Source of the DNA: Halorubrum xinjiangense
Lineage (GTDB): Archaea; Halobacteriota; Halobacteria; Halobacteriales; Haloferacaceae
Reading direction: 5' to 3'
Assembly (NCBI RefSeq): GCF_900102375.1
Contig: NZ_FNBO01000005.1
Location: forward strand, 148,409-212,408
Length of the DNA: 64,000 bases
This document shows, in pieces, positions 35,153 to 44,754 of this stretch. The notes below the pieces were generated by a model. The model searched no databases and was not told the DNA's origin. It saw nothing but the letters and a program-made list of their open reading frames with translations. The position numbers were made by a program, and so were the translations under genes. Each line of letters begins with the position of its first letter. Within the stretch, counting starts at the first letter, position 1.

Positions 35153-35557
35153 TCATTGGTCGCTGTGGGTACCGTCGTTCTCGGTCGTCGACCGTACCGT
35201 GACCGACACCGTGCCCGACTCGACCGCCACGCGAAGCCGATCTAGCCGCAATCGGTACGTTTCACAGTGGTGTCCGTCGGGGTCGACGTACAGCCCGGTC
35301 GCGACGAGCCCGACAGCTTCGAGCCGGTCAAGCCGACGATAGATCGTCGCCCGCGACGCCTCGCATGTGTCTATGAGGTCTCGTCCGCGCTGGGGCCCCC
35401 GACAGAGCGCTTTCAGTATATTCCGCGTGTGCTCGTTGTCTAACAGTTCGAGCAGCCTCGGGGCGGAACCGGCCTTCCGACACCTGTCGGACTCTCCCGC
35501 GGACATACTCTCACCGTCCGGTGACGGTTCGGTAGCCACATCGGCAGTCGTCGCCAT
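35153..35557 (-). CDS. Winged-helix regulator (DUF7344/ArsR-like)
   Basis: A 134-residue transcription factor: acidic tail of about 30 residues, then LLELLDNEHTRNILKALCRGP and DLIDTCEASRATIYRRLDRLEAVGLV. The xxATIYRRLDRL recognition helix is shared with three other regulators in this window (37,102; 47,535; 57,300), followed by a beta hairpin YVDPDGHHCETYRL. The last part (VSVTVRSTTENDG) is a short beta/acidic tail. Two membrane-protein partners found with the 47 kb and 57 kb paralogues are absent here. It precedes the FAD gene on the same strand but with the FAD gene upstream. Confidence 0.82.
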   Translation of the reverse strand: MATTADVATEPSPDGESMSAGESDRCRKAGSAPRLLELLDNEHTRNILKALCRGPQRGRDLIDTCEASRATIYRRLDRLEAVGLVATGLYVDPDGHHCETYRLRLDRLRVAVESGTVSVTVRSTTENDGTHSDQ

Positions 35558-35657
35558 CGTACCACACCGTTGTCGCTCTCCCCCCCTAGCCCTGCTGGCT
35601 ACGTGTACTACCGGTGACCGCCAGACGGGGCTATTCAGATAGCTGTGAGAGACGCTG

Positions 35658-36827
35658 TCAACGATCCGCGTCGATTGCGTATTTAACTGAACGGGCGGTT
35701 CCGGTCACATGACTGAACGCGAGTCGCCGAGCGGAAAACAGGAGTCGGAACTCCGGGGACAGCACCGGATCGGACATACTTTCATCGTCGAGCCAGGTCC
35801 GGAACCTACCCGAGAGATCCCGCCGACGCCGCTCGTACGCCGAGAGCGCCTCGTTTATACCTGACGCGTTCGCGAGCGCCGTCGCGAGCGCCCAGGCCGT
35901 TTCGATGTCCGTGCTGGGCCCGAGATGCGTTCCGGGGAGGGCCGTCCGCGCGGACGGCCCGACGAGCCCGATCCGGCCGGTCGCTACGGACGCCGGCGCG
36001 GCGAGACGTACCCGCCGGTACTCGAATCCGCTATCTCTGAGCGCCCGTCCGAGGTCAGCGGTCGGCGGACCGAGGTGGCTGAACCGATCGACGATGTCGT
36101 CGACCGATACGGCCGCGCGAGCGGGGGTCTCCGCCGTCGTAACCAGCCGCAGGGAGGTGCTGTCACCGGTCGGAGTCGCGAACGCGGCCGCCGAGGCGCC
36201 CCACGACTCGGTCGCTTTCGCCGTCGTTTCGAGCTGGTGACATTTCCACGTGTGGACCCGCCCGTCGGGTTCCGGCGCATGGTCGGCGCTGAGGGACCGA
36301 TCCGCCGTCACCGCGACGTCGAACGACTCTGTCTCTTCGTGATCGAAGGTCGCCCTGACCCCCGATGCGGCCGACTCGAGTGCCGTCACGACTCGGTCGG
36401 TCTCTCGAGCACGGCTCCGGACGGCCTGATCGAGGAGGGCCCGTAGCTGGTCTCGGCCGACGGCGACCAGTGCGATCTCGCTCGACGCGTCCGCCTCCCA
36501 AGACTTCTCGCTGCCGGGCCGACCGAGCTCAGTCACCCGGGTACCACGCCGTTCCACCGACCTCCGGAGCCCCAACCGTTCCAGGACGCGCAACCCGGGC
36601 TCCCAAACGACGGTGACGCGCGGCGGTGACCGGTCGCTCGGCGACGGAGCGACCAGCGGATCGAACCCGGCTCGGTCCAGCAGTCCCGCCGTGACGAGCG
36701 CTGCGAGGCCGGTGTCGGCTATCAGGATCTCATGCTCTTGAGTGCGGTGTGTGCCAGAGACGGCGTCGTCGTACCGCGGCGTGACGACGGGCGGTGTTCG
36801 CGTCGACCGTTCCTCTCCGGTCTTCAT
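35658..36827 (-). CDS. FAD-monooxygenase-like protein with degenerate motifs
   Basis: A 389-residue protein with the architecture of PHBH-type FAD monooxygenases: N-terminal EILIADTGLAALVTAGLLDRAGFDPLVA, a mid-region RDQLRALLDQAVRS, and a C-terminal RIGLVGPSARTALPGTHLGPSTDIETAWALATAL. The usual GxGxxG is DTGLAA and the usual GDAAH is GPSART, so key FAD-binding residues are changed. It may be catalytically inactive or bind a different ligand. Flanked by winged-helix regulators of one family, with which it might form a sensing unit. Start ATG 36827. Confidence 0.72.
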   Translation of the reverse strand: MKTGEERSTRTPPVVTPRYDDAVSGTHRTQEHEILIADTGLAALVTAGLLDRAGFDPLVAPSPSDRSPPRVTVVWEPGLRVLERLGLRRSVERRGTRVTELGRPGSEKSWEADASSEIALVAVGRDQLRALLDQAVRSRARETDRVVTALESAASGVRATFDHEETESFDVAVTADRSLSADHAPEPDGRVHTWKCHQLETTAKATESWGASAAAFATPTGDSTSLRLVTTAETPARAAVSVDDIVDRFSHLGPPTADLGRALRDSGFEYRRVRLAAPASVATGRIGLVGPSARTALPGTHLGPSTDIETAWALATALANASGINEALSAYERRRRDLSGRFRTWLDDESMSDPVLSPEFRLLFSARRLAFSHVTGTARSVKYAIDADR

Positions 36828-36969
36828 TGCCGGTCACACAGGGATCGAAGCATCCGATCGCTCGGACCGGTACGGCACGCAGATCGACTGGACGACAGCA
36901 TATACCGGTCGATGGACGACGGCCTCCCTAAATCGGCGACCGCTGTTTCTGTCAATGAGAGGGTGACGG

Positions 36970-36999
36970 TTGACATCCTCCCCGCGCTAAAGCACGGGG
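36970..36999 (-). repeat. Solo IS200/IS605-type right end (copy 1)
   Basis: TTGACATCCTCCCCGCGC begins at 36,970 and continues into a stem-loop with CTAAAGC in the loop. It equals the end found at 45,730 for 24 of its first 26 bases or better, and resembles the end of the intact TnpB element at 62,469 (TTGACATCCTCC). No tnpA or tnpB is adjacent. It lies between the FAD gene and a winged-helix gene on opposite strands. Interpreted as a transposon remnant; it may also act as a terminator. Confidence 0.7.
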
Positions 37000-37101
37000 C
37001 TTTCTCCTCGCACTTCCGTAATATGAATAGCCCCGTCACTCCGTCCCAATCAGTTCAGACTGCCAGTACGCTTGGGTGATGCGACGTCGTTCTAGTGTCT
37101 T

Positions 37102-37482
37102 ATGACGGCGCACTCCATACCGGCCGACCCGGATGAAAAAGCAGACACTCCCGGTACCGACGCGAACGGCGCCCCGGAGGCCTCGGCGGAAGAGTTATTC
37201 GCCCTGTTCGGAGACGAGTACACGTGCGACATTCTCACGTCACTCGAGCAGGAGCCGAAGCCCGCGCGGGCGCTAGCCGAGGACTGTGGGATGTCACGTC
37301 CGACCGTATACCGGCGTCTCAACCGCTTAGCCGACGCCGGCCTCGTCGACGATCGGCTGCGGGTTGCCTCGGACGGTAACCACCGAAAGGAGTTCCACCT
37401 CGTGGTTTCCGCCGTCTCGTTCGACCTGAGTGAGGACGGATTCGCCGGCTACCTCGATCCCTCCGGCCGGGACATCGACTAA
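37102..37482 (+). CDS. Winged-helix regulator (DUF7344/ArsR-like)
   Basis: A 126-residue paralogue of the regulators at 35,153, 47,535 and 57,300. After an acidic tail it has LFALFGDEYTCDILTSLEQEP and DCGMSRPTVYRRLNRLADAGLV (recognition helix), then the hairpin VASDGNHRKEFHLVV. No neighbouring DUF7521-like genes. Convergent with the giant PAS regulator gene and probably transcribed alone from the region that holds the solo IS end. Confidence 0.82.
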   Translation: MTAHSIPADPDEKADTPGTDANGAPEASAEELFALFGDEYTCDILTSLEQEPKPARALAEDCGMSRPTVYRRLNRLADAGLVDDRLRVASDGNHRKEFHLVVSAVSFDLSEDGFAGYLDPSGRDID

Positions 37483-37531
37483 CCGTCGCTCGGGTCGAGA
37501 TGAGCCGGAGCGAGGCGACCACGCGAGCCAC

Positions 37532-40500
37532 TTACCCCGACTCCGTGTCGCCGAACAGCAGGTCGAACACCTTACGCTCGCCGAGGCGGATGTGCTTGTT
37601 CACCGTCGGCTGCGTGATTCCGAGCGCGTCCGCCACGGCCTCCCCGCTGCTGTCGCGGGGCCAGTTGAAATACCCCATCGCGTGACCCGTCTCGAGAGCC
37701 TCGTGCTGCCGCTCGCTCAACCGCTCTTCGAGCCGGCTTCGGATCCCTCCGGGGGTGCGATCGGTCTGGCGATGCTGGCGTTGGGCGGTGAGTTCGAACG
37801 CCGGGAACGAGTCCGTAATGCGATCGACGATCGTGCGAGTGTCCGCTTCTCGCGGAAGTTCGACGATCAGTTTGACGGTCTCCGGCGTCGCTCGGCTGTG
37901 ACGAACGACGCCCCCGTACTCCGGAATCTGGGACCCGAACCACGACGAGCCGCGACGTTCGAGGACGGTCTGCCCCCCGCCACGTGACACGACGGAGACC
38001 GTTCCGGGGAGTAGCTCGTCGGCCCGTTCCTCGATATTCGACGGTGGATCCGACTCGAGCGCGTAGTAGACGCTTATCGACTCGTTTTGCCGCCGGACCG
38101 TCCGTTCGAGCCGGACCGGACACTCGAACTCCCGGGCGAGCCGAGCGAACGGGAGGTCCGTATCGCTCCCCTGGAACTCCAGTTCCAGCGTGTCGTCAGA
38201 CTCCAACGCGCGACGCCGTTCGATAGCGGTGATCGCGTACCCGATCGAGGTGCCAAGCTGTGAGAGGATATCTCTCTCCCGGTCGCCGAACGCGTCGGTC
38301 TCGTCGGCGATGACGGTCAACACGCCATAGGTGATACCGTCGTACGCGAGCGGCACCGCACAGACCGCGCCCGATCCCGCACGCAACAGGTCACGCCGCC
38401 AGTCGCTCCGGCGACCCCCCGCAGCGGGATCGGTCACGACGCGCGGCTCGCTCTGTCGCCACGCGTCTCTCGCCGGATGGGGGTCCGATCGATCACGGTC
38501 GCCCCCGAGGGCTTTTTCAACGTGTTCGCGCGTCGTGCCGACGACCGCTCGAGGCGTCAGTCGGTCAGTTCCTATCTCGGCCGTGGCGACCCACGCTGCG
38601 GTAAACGGGCCCGTCTCCACCAGCTCTTCACAGACGGCCTCCTGAATCCCCTCTTGGGAGGAGCGAGTCGTAATTGCGGCCTCGACACGGCTCGTTACCT
38701 CTGTGATAGATTCCAAGCGTTCGGCACGCGCCGTCTGTTTCGCCAACTCTTCACGTCTGTCTGCCAGTTTGCGCTCTCCGTGAAGCCGATTCAGTGCGGC
38801 CTCGAGTGTCGCGGCGACAATGCTCGCGGCCTCCGTATCAAACGCCTTATCGGACCTCCACACGGCGAGGATGCCGTTCCCGCCGAGCGGGACCAACAAC
38901 ACGGTCTCGTCACTCTCGATGTCAAGCACGGGTGCCGCCTCTGTTTCCACGTGCCGTATAGTTTCGTCGACGAACACCTCCCAGACTGCGGTATCGGCGG
39001 CCGTTACCGGGTCTAACTCGCTCGCGGGCGGCGCCTTCGGGCCCGTTGCCACCGGCTCGAGCTCTCCGGCCGCCGATCCGTAGTGGTAGACGGCGGTCGT
39101 TGGCATATTAAACACCGCTGCCGCAGCTTCGGCCGCAACGGTACCGGCCTCGGTCACGGTTTCGGCCGTGGTCAGCTCCGCGGTCGCGTCGTGGAACGAC
39201 TCCAATGACCGCTCGCGTTCTTTCTGCTGCGTGACGTCGCGGCTCACGACGACGACTCGCGGCGGCCCACCCTCCCACTCGGTCGGATAGAAGTCTGAGC
39301 GGACCCATCTTCTCTCTCCGTCGGGCCGTTCTATACGGAACTCTGTCGTGTACCGCTGGTCCGCGTCGCCCCGCGCGGCGGCGTCGCTCACGCGCTCGAT
39401 GAACGCTATGTAATCCTCGTAGTCGTCGGGGTGGAGCGTCTCGAAGAACCCCTCTTCGTGTGTCCGTTGGATTTCGTCGAGCGATCGCCCCCAGATCTGG
39501 TCATATCCGGAACTGACGAAGTCCGGGGCGGGCTCCGGCTCCGTCAGTTCGGCGGCCGGTGCGAGGAAGATGGTCTCGTCGATACGGTCGACGATGGCCT
39601 CAAGTCGGCGTTGGTTCTCTCGAAGCTGCTGGGAGTTCGCGACACGCTCTAGCGCACCGGCGACATGGCCGGCCAGTACCTGCATAATGTCCACGAAGTA
39701 CGACGCGTACTCGTCTCGGTGTTCGTGTCCCGCTGCCAGCAGTCCCCGGTTGGCCAGTGGGACGAGGACCGCGGCTGTCAGCGGGTTGTGGTCGCGATGT
39801 TGGCTGGGATCATACGTCGTCGCCTCCCCACGCTCGAAGAGCCGGTACTCGTGGTCACCGGGCCCGAATGAGACGGGACCGATCGGCATCTCCTCGGCGG
39901 GCTCCGTTCCGGCAACGTACTCCAGTCGTTGCCGATCGTCGTCGAGACGCCAACACGCTGCCATCGGTAAGTCGAGCACGTCACTGGCCGTTTCGACGGC
40001 GATCTCGTACACCGCGTCCGCCGTTTCCGCGCCTTGGAGGCGTTCGGTGGCCGCCTGAAGCTGCTCGACCGCCCGTTCCCGCTGGCGGCGCTCGGTCACG
40101 TCCCGAAGCGTCGCCAGAGTCGCCGGCGCGCCCTCGTGCTGAATACGCGACACCGACGTTTCTAAGGTCAGCCGCGTTCCGTCGGGTCGTTCTACCTCGA
40201 GATCGTACTTGTTCGGCGGCGTCTCTCCCGCCACCCGTCGGCGGTAGCGTTCCGTGACCAGATCGCGGTACTCCTCAGTGAACACCCGTTGGAACGGTAG
40301 TCCGAGAAGTTCTGACTCCGCTCTGCCCGTCATCGCCGCGAACTGCTCGTTGACGAAGACGTATTCGCCGTCTCTGACGACGACGACGCCGTCGGTGCTC
40401 TGCTCGACCAGCGTCGAGTACTTCTCCCGTTCCTCCTCGATGGTCCGTTCCCGGCGCTTCCGCTCCGTGATATCGGTGTACCAGACGTACGCATGCCGTC

Positions 40501-41998
40501 GATCGTCTACCTCGAACGGCAGCACGCGAAGCAGGAAGTCTCGGATCCCGTCGGCCGACTCCCGCCGGACTTCCGTCTCCACGGGATCGCCGTCGATAAC
40601 CCGGCGGCGGATCGCCTCGTACCCCTCCCGTTCAGAGTCCGGGACGACCACGTCGGCGATCGGTCTGTCGGTCGCCATCTCGCTGTTGACGCCGAAATCG
40701 GTTTCAAACGCCGAGTTGACCTCGGTGATGTACGGCTCACCGTCGATAAACTCGACGGCCATGATCGGGTCAGGCGTGTTCTCGAAGAGGACGGAGCGCC
40801 GGTCCCGCTCGGCCTCGAGGCGCCGTTGCCGTCGCCGCCGCTCAGTGATATCTCGCGAGATTGCGAGGAACCGCTCCTCGCCGTCGATAACCGCGCTCGT
40901 CGGATTAATCTCTAGCCACCGACGCTCGCCGTCCGCCGTCTCGACGGCTTGCTCGTACGGTTCGACGTCTTCTCCGTCCGCGACTCGCTCGATAACCCGC
41001 GGTATCCGATCGGGAGCAAACGATTCGGCCGCGACCGTAATTCCCTCCGCACCCCGTTCTAAGAGCGTCTCGCGGTCGTACCCCGTTATCGAACACAACG
41101 TCTCATTGACTCTCAGCAGTTCCCCAGTCTTCGGGTCATGGACGGCGATTGCGTCATTTACCCCGTTGAATATCTGTTCGTACTCCCGTTCGCGTCGTTT
41201 TTGCTGTGTAATATCCCGTTGAATAGAGAGCACTCGGGAGTTGCCACCGATCGTCGCCGGCGCCAACGTCGCTTCCAGCCACAGTTGCTCTCCGCTCCGG
41301 GTCTGCCCGCGCCACTCGACCGTCACTGAGTCGCCGGTCTCCGCGGCCTCCTCGATGAGCTCCCAGCCTCTGTCTGCCGTGTATCCCTCTTCCGAGACGC
41401 TGAGGCCGTCGATTCCGAGTTCGCGGATCGTCTCGATGTCGTCGTACCCGAGTAGCTGGTGGTAGGACTCGTTGACGTCTGCGAACTCTCGATTTTCCGG
41501 GTCGAACACGACGATGGCGTCGTTCACGCCGTCGAATATCTGCTCGTAGTCCCGACTGCGGCGCTCGCTCTCCCTCTGCTCTGGCGCCGTCATCTCGCCG
41601 TTCGACGCGCTACGCTCACGCGCCCGTTTCCGATCAGCGATCGTTTTCAGCCGCTCAGCCGCCACCCTCGGGCTCGTCGAGACGAGCGACCGCGGGATAT
41701 AGGCCGTCGCACCGGCCCGGATCGCCGTCTCGACGGCGCCCGTCTCCGCGGTAACCGCGACGACGGGAGGCCGCGATACCGCGTCCGCGAGCCGGTCGAT
41801 AACCGACTCCCACGACGCCGACGCGAGGCCCTGCTGAACGACGACGGAGTCGATGTCGGAAAGCCGGCCGGTATCGGGGGACGGCGACAGCGACACCACC
41901 TCTACGGAGAAGGCGTCGGGATCGACCGAACGGAGGGGGTTCCCGACCGCGGCGTCTCCGACGACACCGATCCGGTACTGCTGTGAGACGTTGCTCAT
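37532..41998 (-). CDS. Giant PAS/GAF sensor regulator with Bat-type HTH
   Basis: A 1488-residue one-component regulator of the bacterioopsin-activator (Bat) type. Order: a receiver-like N-terminal region (about 1-120), PAS domains at about 145-270, 270-395, 400-525 and 525-650, a GAF domain (about 655-800), a fifth PAS (about 815-955), two more GAF-like domains (about 960-1110 and 1120-1270), a Bat/GAF-HTH associated domain (about 1280-1410) and a C-terminal HTH_10 (LSERQHEALETGHAMGYFNWP ... VADALGITQPTVNKHIRLGERKVFDLLFG). No histidine kinase core is present, so it acts directly on DNA. The repeated GVNDAI / PDG-type PAS caps support tandem duplication. Ligands unknown. Confidence 0.9.
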   Translation of the reverse strand: MSNVSQQYRIGVVGDAAVGNPLRSVDPDAFSVEVVSLSPSPDTGRLSDIDSVVVQQGLASASWESVIDRLADAVSRPPVVAVTAETGAVETAIRAGATAYIPRSLVSTSPRVAAERLKTIADRKRARERSASNGEMTAPEQRESERRSRDYEQIFDGVNDAIVVFDPENREFADVNESYHQLLGYDDIETIRELGIDGLSVSEEGYTADRGWELIEEAAETGDSVTVEWRGQTRSGEQLWLEATLAPATIGGNSRVLSIQRDITQQKRREREYEQIFNGVNDAIAVHDPKTGELLRVNETLCSITGYDRETLLERGAEGITVAAESFAPDRIPRVIERVADGEDVEPYEQAVETADGERRWLEINPTSAVIDGEERFLAISRDITERRRRQRRLEAERDRRSVLFENTPDPIMAVEFIDGEPYITEVNSAFETDFGVNSEMATDRPIADVVVPDSEREGYEAIRRRVIDGDPVETEVRRESADGIRDFLLRVLPFEVDDRRHAYVWYTDITERKRRERTIEEEREKYSTLVEQSTDGVVVVRDGEYVFVNEQFAAMTGRAESELLGLPFQRVFTEEYRDLVTERYRRRVAGETPPNKYDLEVERPDGTRLTLETSVSRIQHEGAPATLATLRDVTERRQRERAVEQLQAATERLQGAETADAVYEIAVETASDVLDLPMAACWRLDDDRQRLEYVAGTEPAEEMPIGPVSFGPGDHEYRLFERGEATTYDPSQHRDHNPLTAAVLVPLANRGLLAAGHEHRDEYASYFVDIMQVLAGHVAGALERVANSQQLRENQRRLEAIVDRIDETIFLAPAAELTEPEPAPDFVSSGYDQIWGRSLDEIQRTHEEGFFETLHPDDYEDYIAFIERVSDAAARGDADQRYTTEFRIERPDGERRWVRSDFYPTEWEGGPPRVVVVSRDVTQQKERERSLESFHDATAELTTAETVTEAGTVAAEAAAAVFNMPTTAVYHYGSAAGELEPVATGPKAPPASELDPVTAADTAVWEVFVDETIRHVETEAAPVLDIESDETVLLVPLGGNGILAVWRSDKAFDTEAASIVAATLEAALNRLHGERKLADRREELAKQTARAERLESITEVTSRVEAAITTRSSQEGIQEAVCEELVETGPFTAAWVATAEIGTDRLTPRAVVGTTREHVEKALGGDRDRSDPHPARDAWRQSEPRVVTDPAAGGRRSDWRRDLLRAGSGAVCAVPLAYDGITYGVLTVIADETDAFGDRERDILSQLGTSIGYAITAIERRRALESDDTLELEFQGSDTDLPFARLAREFECPVRLERTVRRQNESISVYYALESDPPSNIEERADELLPGTVSVVSRGGGQTVLERRGSSWFGSQIPEYGGVVRHSRATPETVKLIVELPREADTRTIVDRITDSFPAFELTAQRQHRQTDRTPGGIRSRLEERLSERQHEALETGHAMGYFNWPRDSSGEAVADALGITQPTVNKHIRLGERKVFDLLFGDTESG

Positions 41999-42091
41999 TG
42001 ACGCGAAACCGAGTTGGGCAATATGTTCGCTCGGTATACAAAAATTGTTGCCAATTGAAACGTCGCCGTGACCGCCTCCGCTCGCTGCGTG

Positions 42092-42841
42092 TCACTCCCC
42101 CGCGTTACCGGGACTGAGCGTTAACTCCGCCCAGCGCGCGCAGATCCATCCCCCTGCCGTCAGGACGTTTAGCCCGAGTAGCAGAACGAACGCTCCGAGT
42201 ACCGACAGCAGCAGCGCTCCGGGAAGCGTCGAGACTTCCCACGACGTGAGACGTACGATGAACGAGATCCCGACCTCGAACTGTTCCCAAGGGACGACGA
42301 GCGAGAGCTCCCGCTGAATCGGTTCAGGCAGGAAGAGCCCGACCGAGGCACCGGGCATATCGTAGTACAGTGGCGCTCCGAGCAGCGACAGTCCGAGCGA
42401 GAGGACGACCACAACAATCGTGAACGCGGCGACGCCGACAGCCAGTTTGGAGAGGACGAAAATAAGCGACCCCCACAGAACGGGATTCGTCAGCACCGTC
42501 AGCACCTGGTCGCGCAGTCGAGACGCTTCCGAGAGCCCCCACGATGGTGCGGGGATGTTGGCGCCGAGCAGTCGTCGCGCCATCACTCGTTCACCAGCGG
42601 CGACGAGCACGACGCCGCCGACAGTCGCCGCGAGAATCGGCAGGCCGACCAGGAACACCGACAGGCTGATACCGAGCGACAGTCCGACGACAGCGCCGAC
42701 GAAGTACCCGATTCCGAGCGGAAACGCGAGGGCGAGATACAGGACCACCCCGTACGTCCGGAGTCGGAACGGAACCAACAACAGCTGTCGAACAGACAGG
42801 AGGGTGGTCGAGACGTTCGATACCGGGTCTGAGAGGGCCAT
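42092..42841 (-). CDS. Sensor-domain (PF13796-like) membrane protein
   Basis: A 249-residue protein with four main hydrophobic helices: about 30-70 (YLALAFPLGIGYFVGAVVGLSLGISL), 70-85, 120-155 and 205-235. The signature FPLGIGYF is shared with the gene at 43,800, and the family is the putative sensor domain often fused to kinases; here it is a stand-alone protein. Third gene of a set transcribed on the minus strand with a DUF4097 lipoprotein gene and the paralogous sensor. Likely a membrane signal or ligand receptor. Gap to the preceding gene is about 70 bases. Confidence 0.8.
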   Translation of the reverse strand: MALSDPVSNVSTTLLSVRQLLLVPFRLRTYGVVLYLALAFPLGIGYFVGAVVGLSLGISLSVFLVGLPILAATVGGVVLVAAGERVMARRLLGANIPAPSWGLSEASRLRDQVLTVLTNPVLWGSLIFVLSKLAVGVAAFTIVVVVLSLGLSLLGAPLYYDMPGASVGLFLPEPIQRELSLVVPWEQFEVGISFIVRLTSWEVSTLPGALLLSVLGAFVLLLGLNVLTAGGWICARWAELTLSPGNAGE

Positions 42842-42913
42842 TAACGGTACGTTTGGATTGTCTTCCGGTATAATACTCTCGCCTCGTGTCGACCCCGACC
42901 GTTTCGGCGCCGG

Positions 42914-43807
42914 TCAGGCCCGAAGCATGACATCTCCGTCGTTGGTGTGCGCCCGAAGCGGCGTGGTCCCGTCGCCGACGACCGCCTCCAGTTCGGAGTC
43001 ACTCTGGCGCTGGATCTGAACTCCGGGGGCCACGTCGCTGACGAGTATCTCGCCGTCGGCCGTGCCCACCGTGAGCACCGTGTCGAGCGTCTCTCCTATC
43101 CGGAGGAGGAGGTCGCCGTCAGACGACTCTATCTCAGCGTCATCCGCCACGGCAGGAACGTCTGTCATGACGTCCCCGTCTCGGGTGCTGATCTCGGCGA
43201 CACGCGCCGGGTCCCGAACCTGTATCGACCCGTCCTGCGTTACCGCCGAGAGCGTGCCGCCCGTCCCGTTGACGGCGATGTCCCCGTCGTTCGTCTCCGC
43301 GGAGATCTCGCCTCGGGCGTCGGTGATCTGAATCGCGCCGTCCCGGCTCTGGAGTACCGCGCCGTCCGGGACGCGCCGTGCCGTCACCGCCCCGTCGGTG
43401 GTCTGGAGCCGATCGACGGCCATCCGTTCGGGCACGTACAGTTCCAGCGACACGCTCGCTCCGCCGAGACCGACGACGTCCGGCTTGTCGGTGGTGATCT
43501 CGACGCGGTCGGCAGTTTCCTCCACATCGACGCGTAACTCGTCGAGTGAAACCCCGCCGAACGCCTCCTTCTCGGCGATGAGTTTGATGTCATCGCGCTG
43601 CTCCGCGGTGAAGGCAATCGCGTCCGTCGCATCGACGACTGAGAGCGTTGCGTCCGCCGGTGCGTCGACGATCCGCTCGTCGGTCGTTCCGTCGCGTTCG
43701 ATCTGTACGACCGACCCGCAGCCGGCGAGCGCGCTCGCGATCCCGGCGCCGGCCGCACCGAGGACCCGCCGGCGCGAAACGGGGCCGTCAGTGTCGCGGT
43801 TAAACAT
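42914..43807 (-). CDS. DUF4097 beta-strand-repeat Tat lipoprotein
   Basis: A 297-residue surface protein. The twin-arginine signal SRRRVLGAAGAGIASALAGC includes a lipobox, so it is exported by Tat and lipid-anchored. The mature protein is a run of short beta repeats with the DG(x)I/DGDI pattern, for example ADGEI, NDGDI, TQDGSI, TRDGDV and SSDGDL, the DUF4097 right-handed helix. ATG 43807 overlaps the upstream sensor stop by eight bases. Ends DVMLRA. The protein probably works with the flanking sensor proteins at the membrane; ligand unknown. Confidence 0.85.
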   Translation of the reverse strand: MFNRDTDGPVSRRRVLGAAGAGIASALAGCGSVVQIERDGTTDERIVDAPADATLSVVDATDAIAFTAEQRDDIKLIAEKEAFGGVSLDELRVDVEETADRVEITTDKPDVVGLGGASVSLELYVPERMAVDRLQTTDGAVTARRVPDGAVLQSRDGAIQITDARGEISAETNDGDIAVNGTGGTLSAVTQDGSIQVRDPARVAEISTRDGDVMTDVPAVADDAEIESSDGDLLLRIGETLDTVLTVGTADGEILVSDVAPGVQIQRQSDSELEAVVGDGTTPLRAHTNDGDVMLRA

Positions 43808-44486
43808 CGGAATCACCCGTCACGGCGGTTGTGGAGCCGCCAAGTAGCGCGTTCGTGAGGAAGCCGCCGAAGCGGGCGAGCCCGTTGAGGACGTGGAGCG
43901 ATACGAGGAGGAGGACGACGCCACAGCCGGCGCCGACCACCGCCTCGGCCAGCGTGTCGACGACGTACGGCCCGACCGTGTAGGTCACGCCAGCCGCGTC
44001 GTAAAATATCGGTAGGGACAGTAGCGTCACCGACATCGCGCCCGCGGTGACGACGGCAGTGAAGGCGACGACGCCGAACACGAACTTCAGCCCGACGAGC
44101 AGCAGTCCGGTCCACGTCGCCGGGGTCTTGACGACGCGTTTCGTCGTCTCGATGACCTCGTCGACCGATCCGAACGCCAACTCGACGTCCGGGGCCGACC
44201 GATCGACGTCGACGTTGAGGAGCCACCCAGCCAACCGGGCCTCGAAGGAACCGATACCGAGCGTCACCGCGAGCGTCCCGACGATGATCGGGACGCCGAG
44301 CAGCGTCACCACGAGGCTGAGGCCGGTCGAGAGCCCGGTCGTGATCACGGTGAAGTACGCGATCCCGAGCGGGAACGCTAACAGGAGGTACGCGAGGTTG
44401 CGATACGTCTGCCGCTGAAACGGCACACCGATGAACTGCGCAAGCGCGTCGATCGGTGAGCTTGGGGACCAAGCGGGTTCGCTCAT
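43800..44486 (-). CDS. Sensor-domain (PF13796-like) membrane protein
   Basis: A 228-residue paralogue of the protein at 42,092: both have LAFPLGI(A/G)YF followed by helices and a LSLPIFYD / LGAPLYYD loop before the last helices. Four or five membrane helices. ATG 44486 is chosen, about 28-35 bases after a CTTATACG box; the longer frame upstream is not supported. First gene of the operon, overlapping the DUF4097 gene. Family members are usually N-terminal modules of sensor kinases, so a free-standing pair flanking a beta-repeat lipoprotein is unusual. Confidence 0.8.
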   Translation of the reverse strand: MSEPAWSPSSPIDALAQFIGVPFQRQTYRNLAYLLLAFPLGIAYFTVITTGLSTGLSLVVTLLGVPIIVGTLAVTLGIGSFEARLAGWLLNVDVDRSAPDVELAFGSVDEVIETTKRVVKTPATWTGLLLVGLKFVFGVVAFTAVVTAGAMSVTLLSLPIFYDAAGVTYTVGPYVVDTLAEAVVGAGCGVVLLLVSLHVLNGLARFGGFLTNALLGGSTTAVTGDSDV

Positions 44487-44754
44487 GTTGCGACTCAATC
44501 TTGTGGCGAGACCCACGTATAAGGAACTGAGCGCTACAGTTCGGGCAACGCTCCCAAAAATATAAGTATGAGATTGGAGGCTCCTACTGTGCTGAACCGG
44601 GGTTGAGGCCCGGTTTGTCCCCTCCAAGCAGGTGAAATCGGGAGCGATGAACGATTTTTACCACAGTTCTCTGGAGGTGGTCTGCCTTAGCGGCTGTTTC
44701 TGTCGCTGAAACAGTAGACGCAAACTGAAATTTTGTTCGAACAAACAGCCGGGC

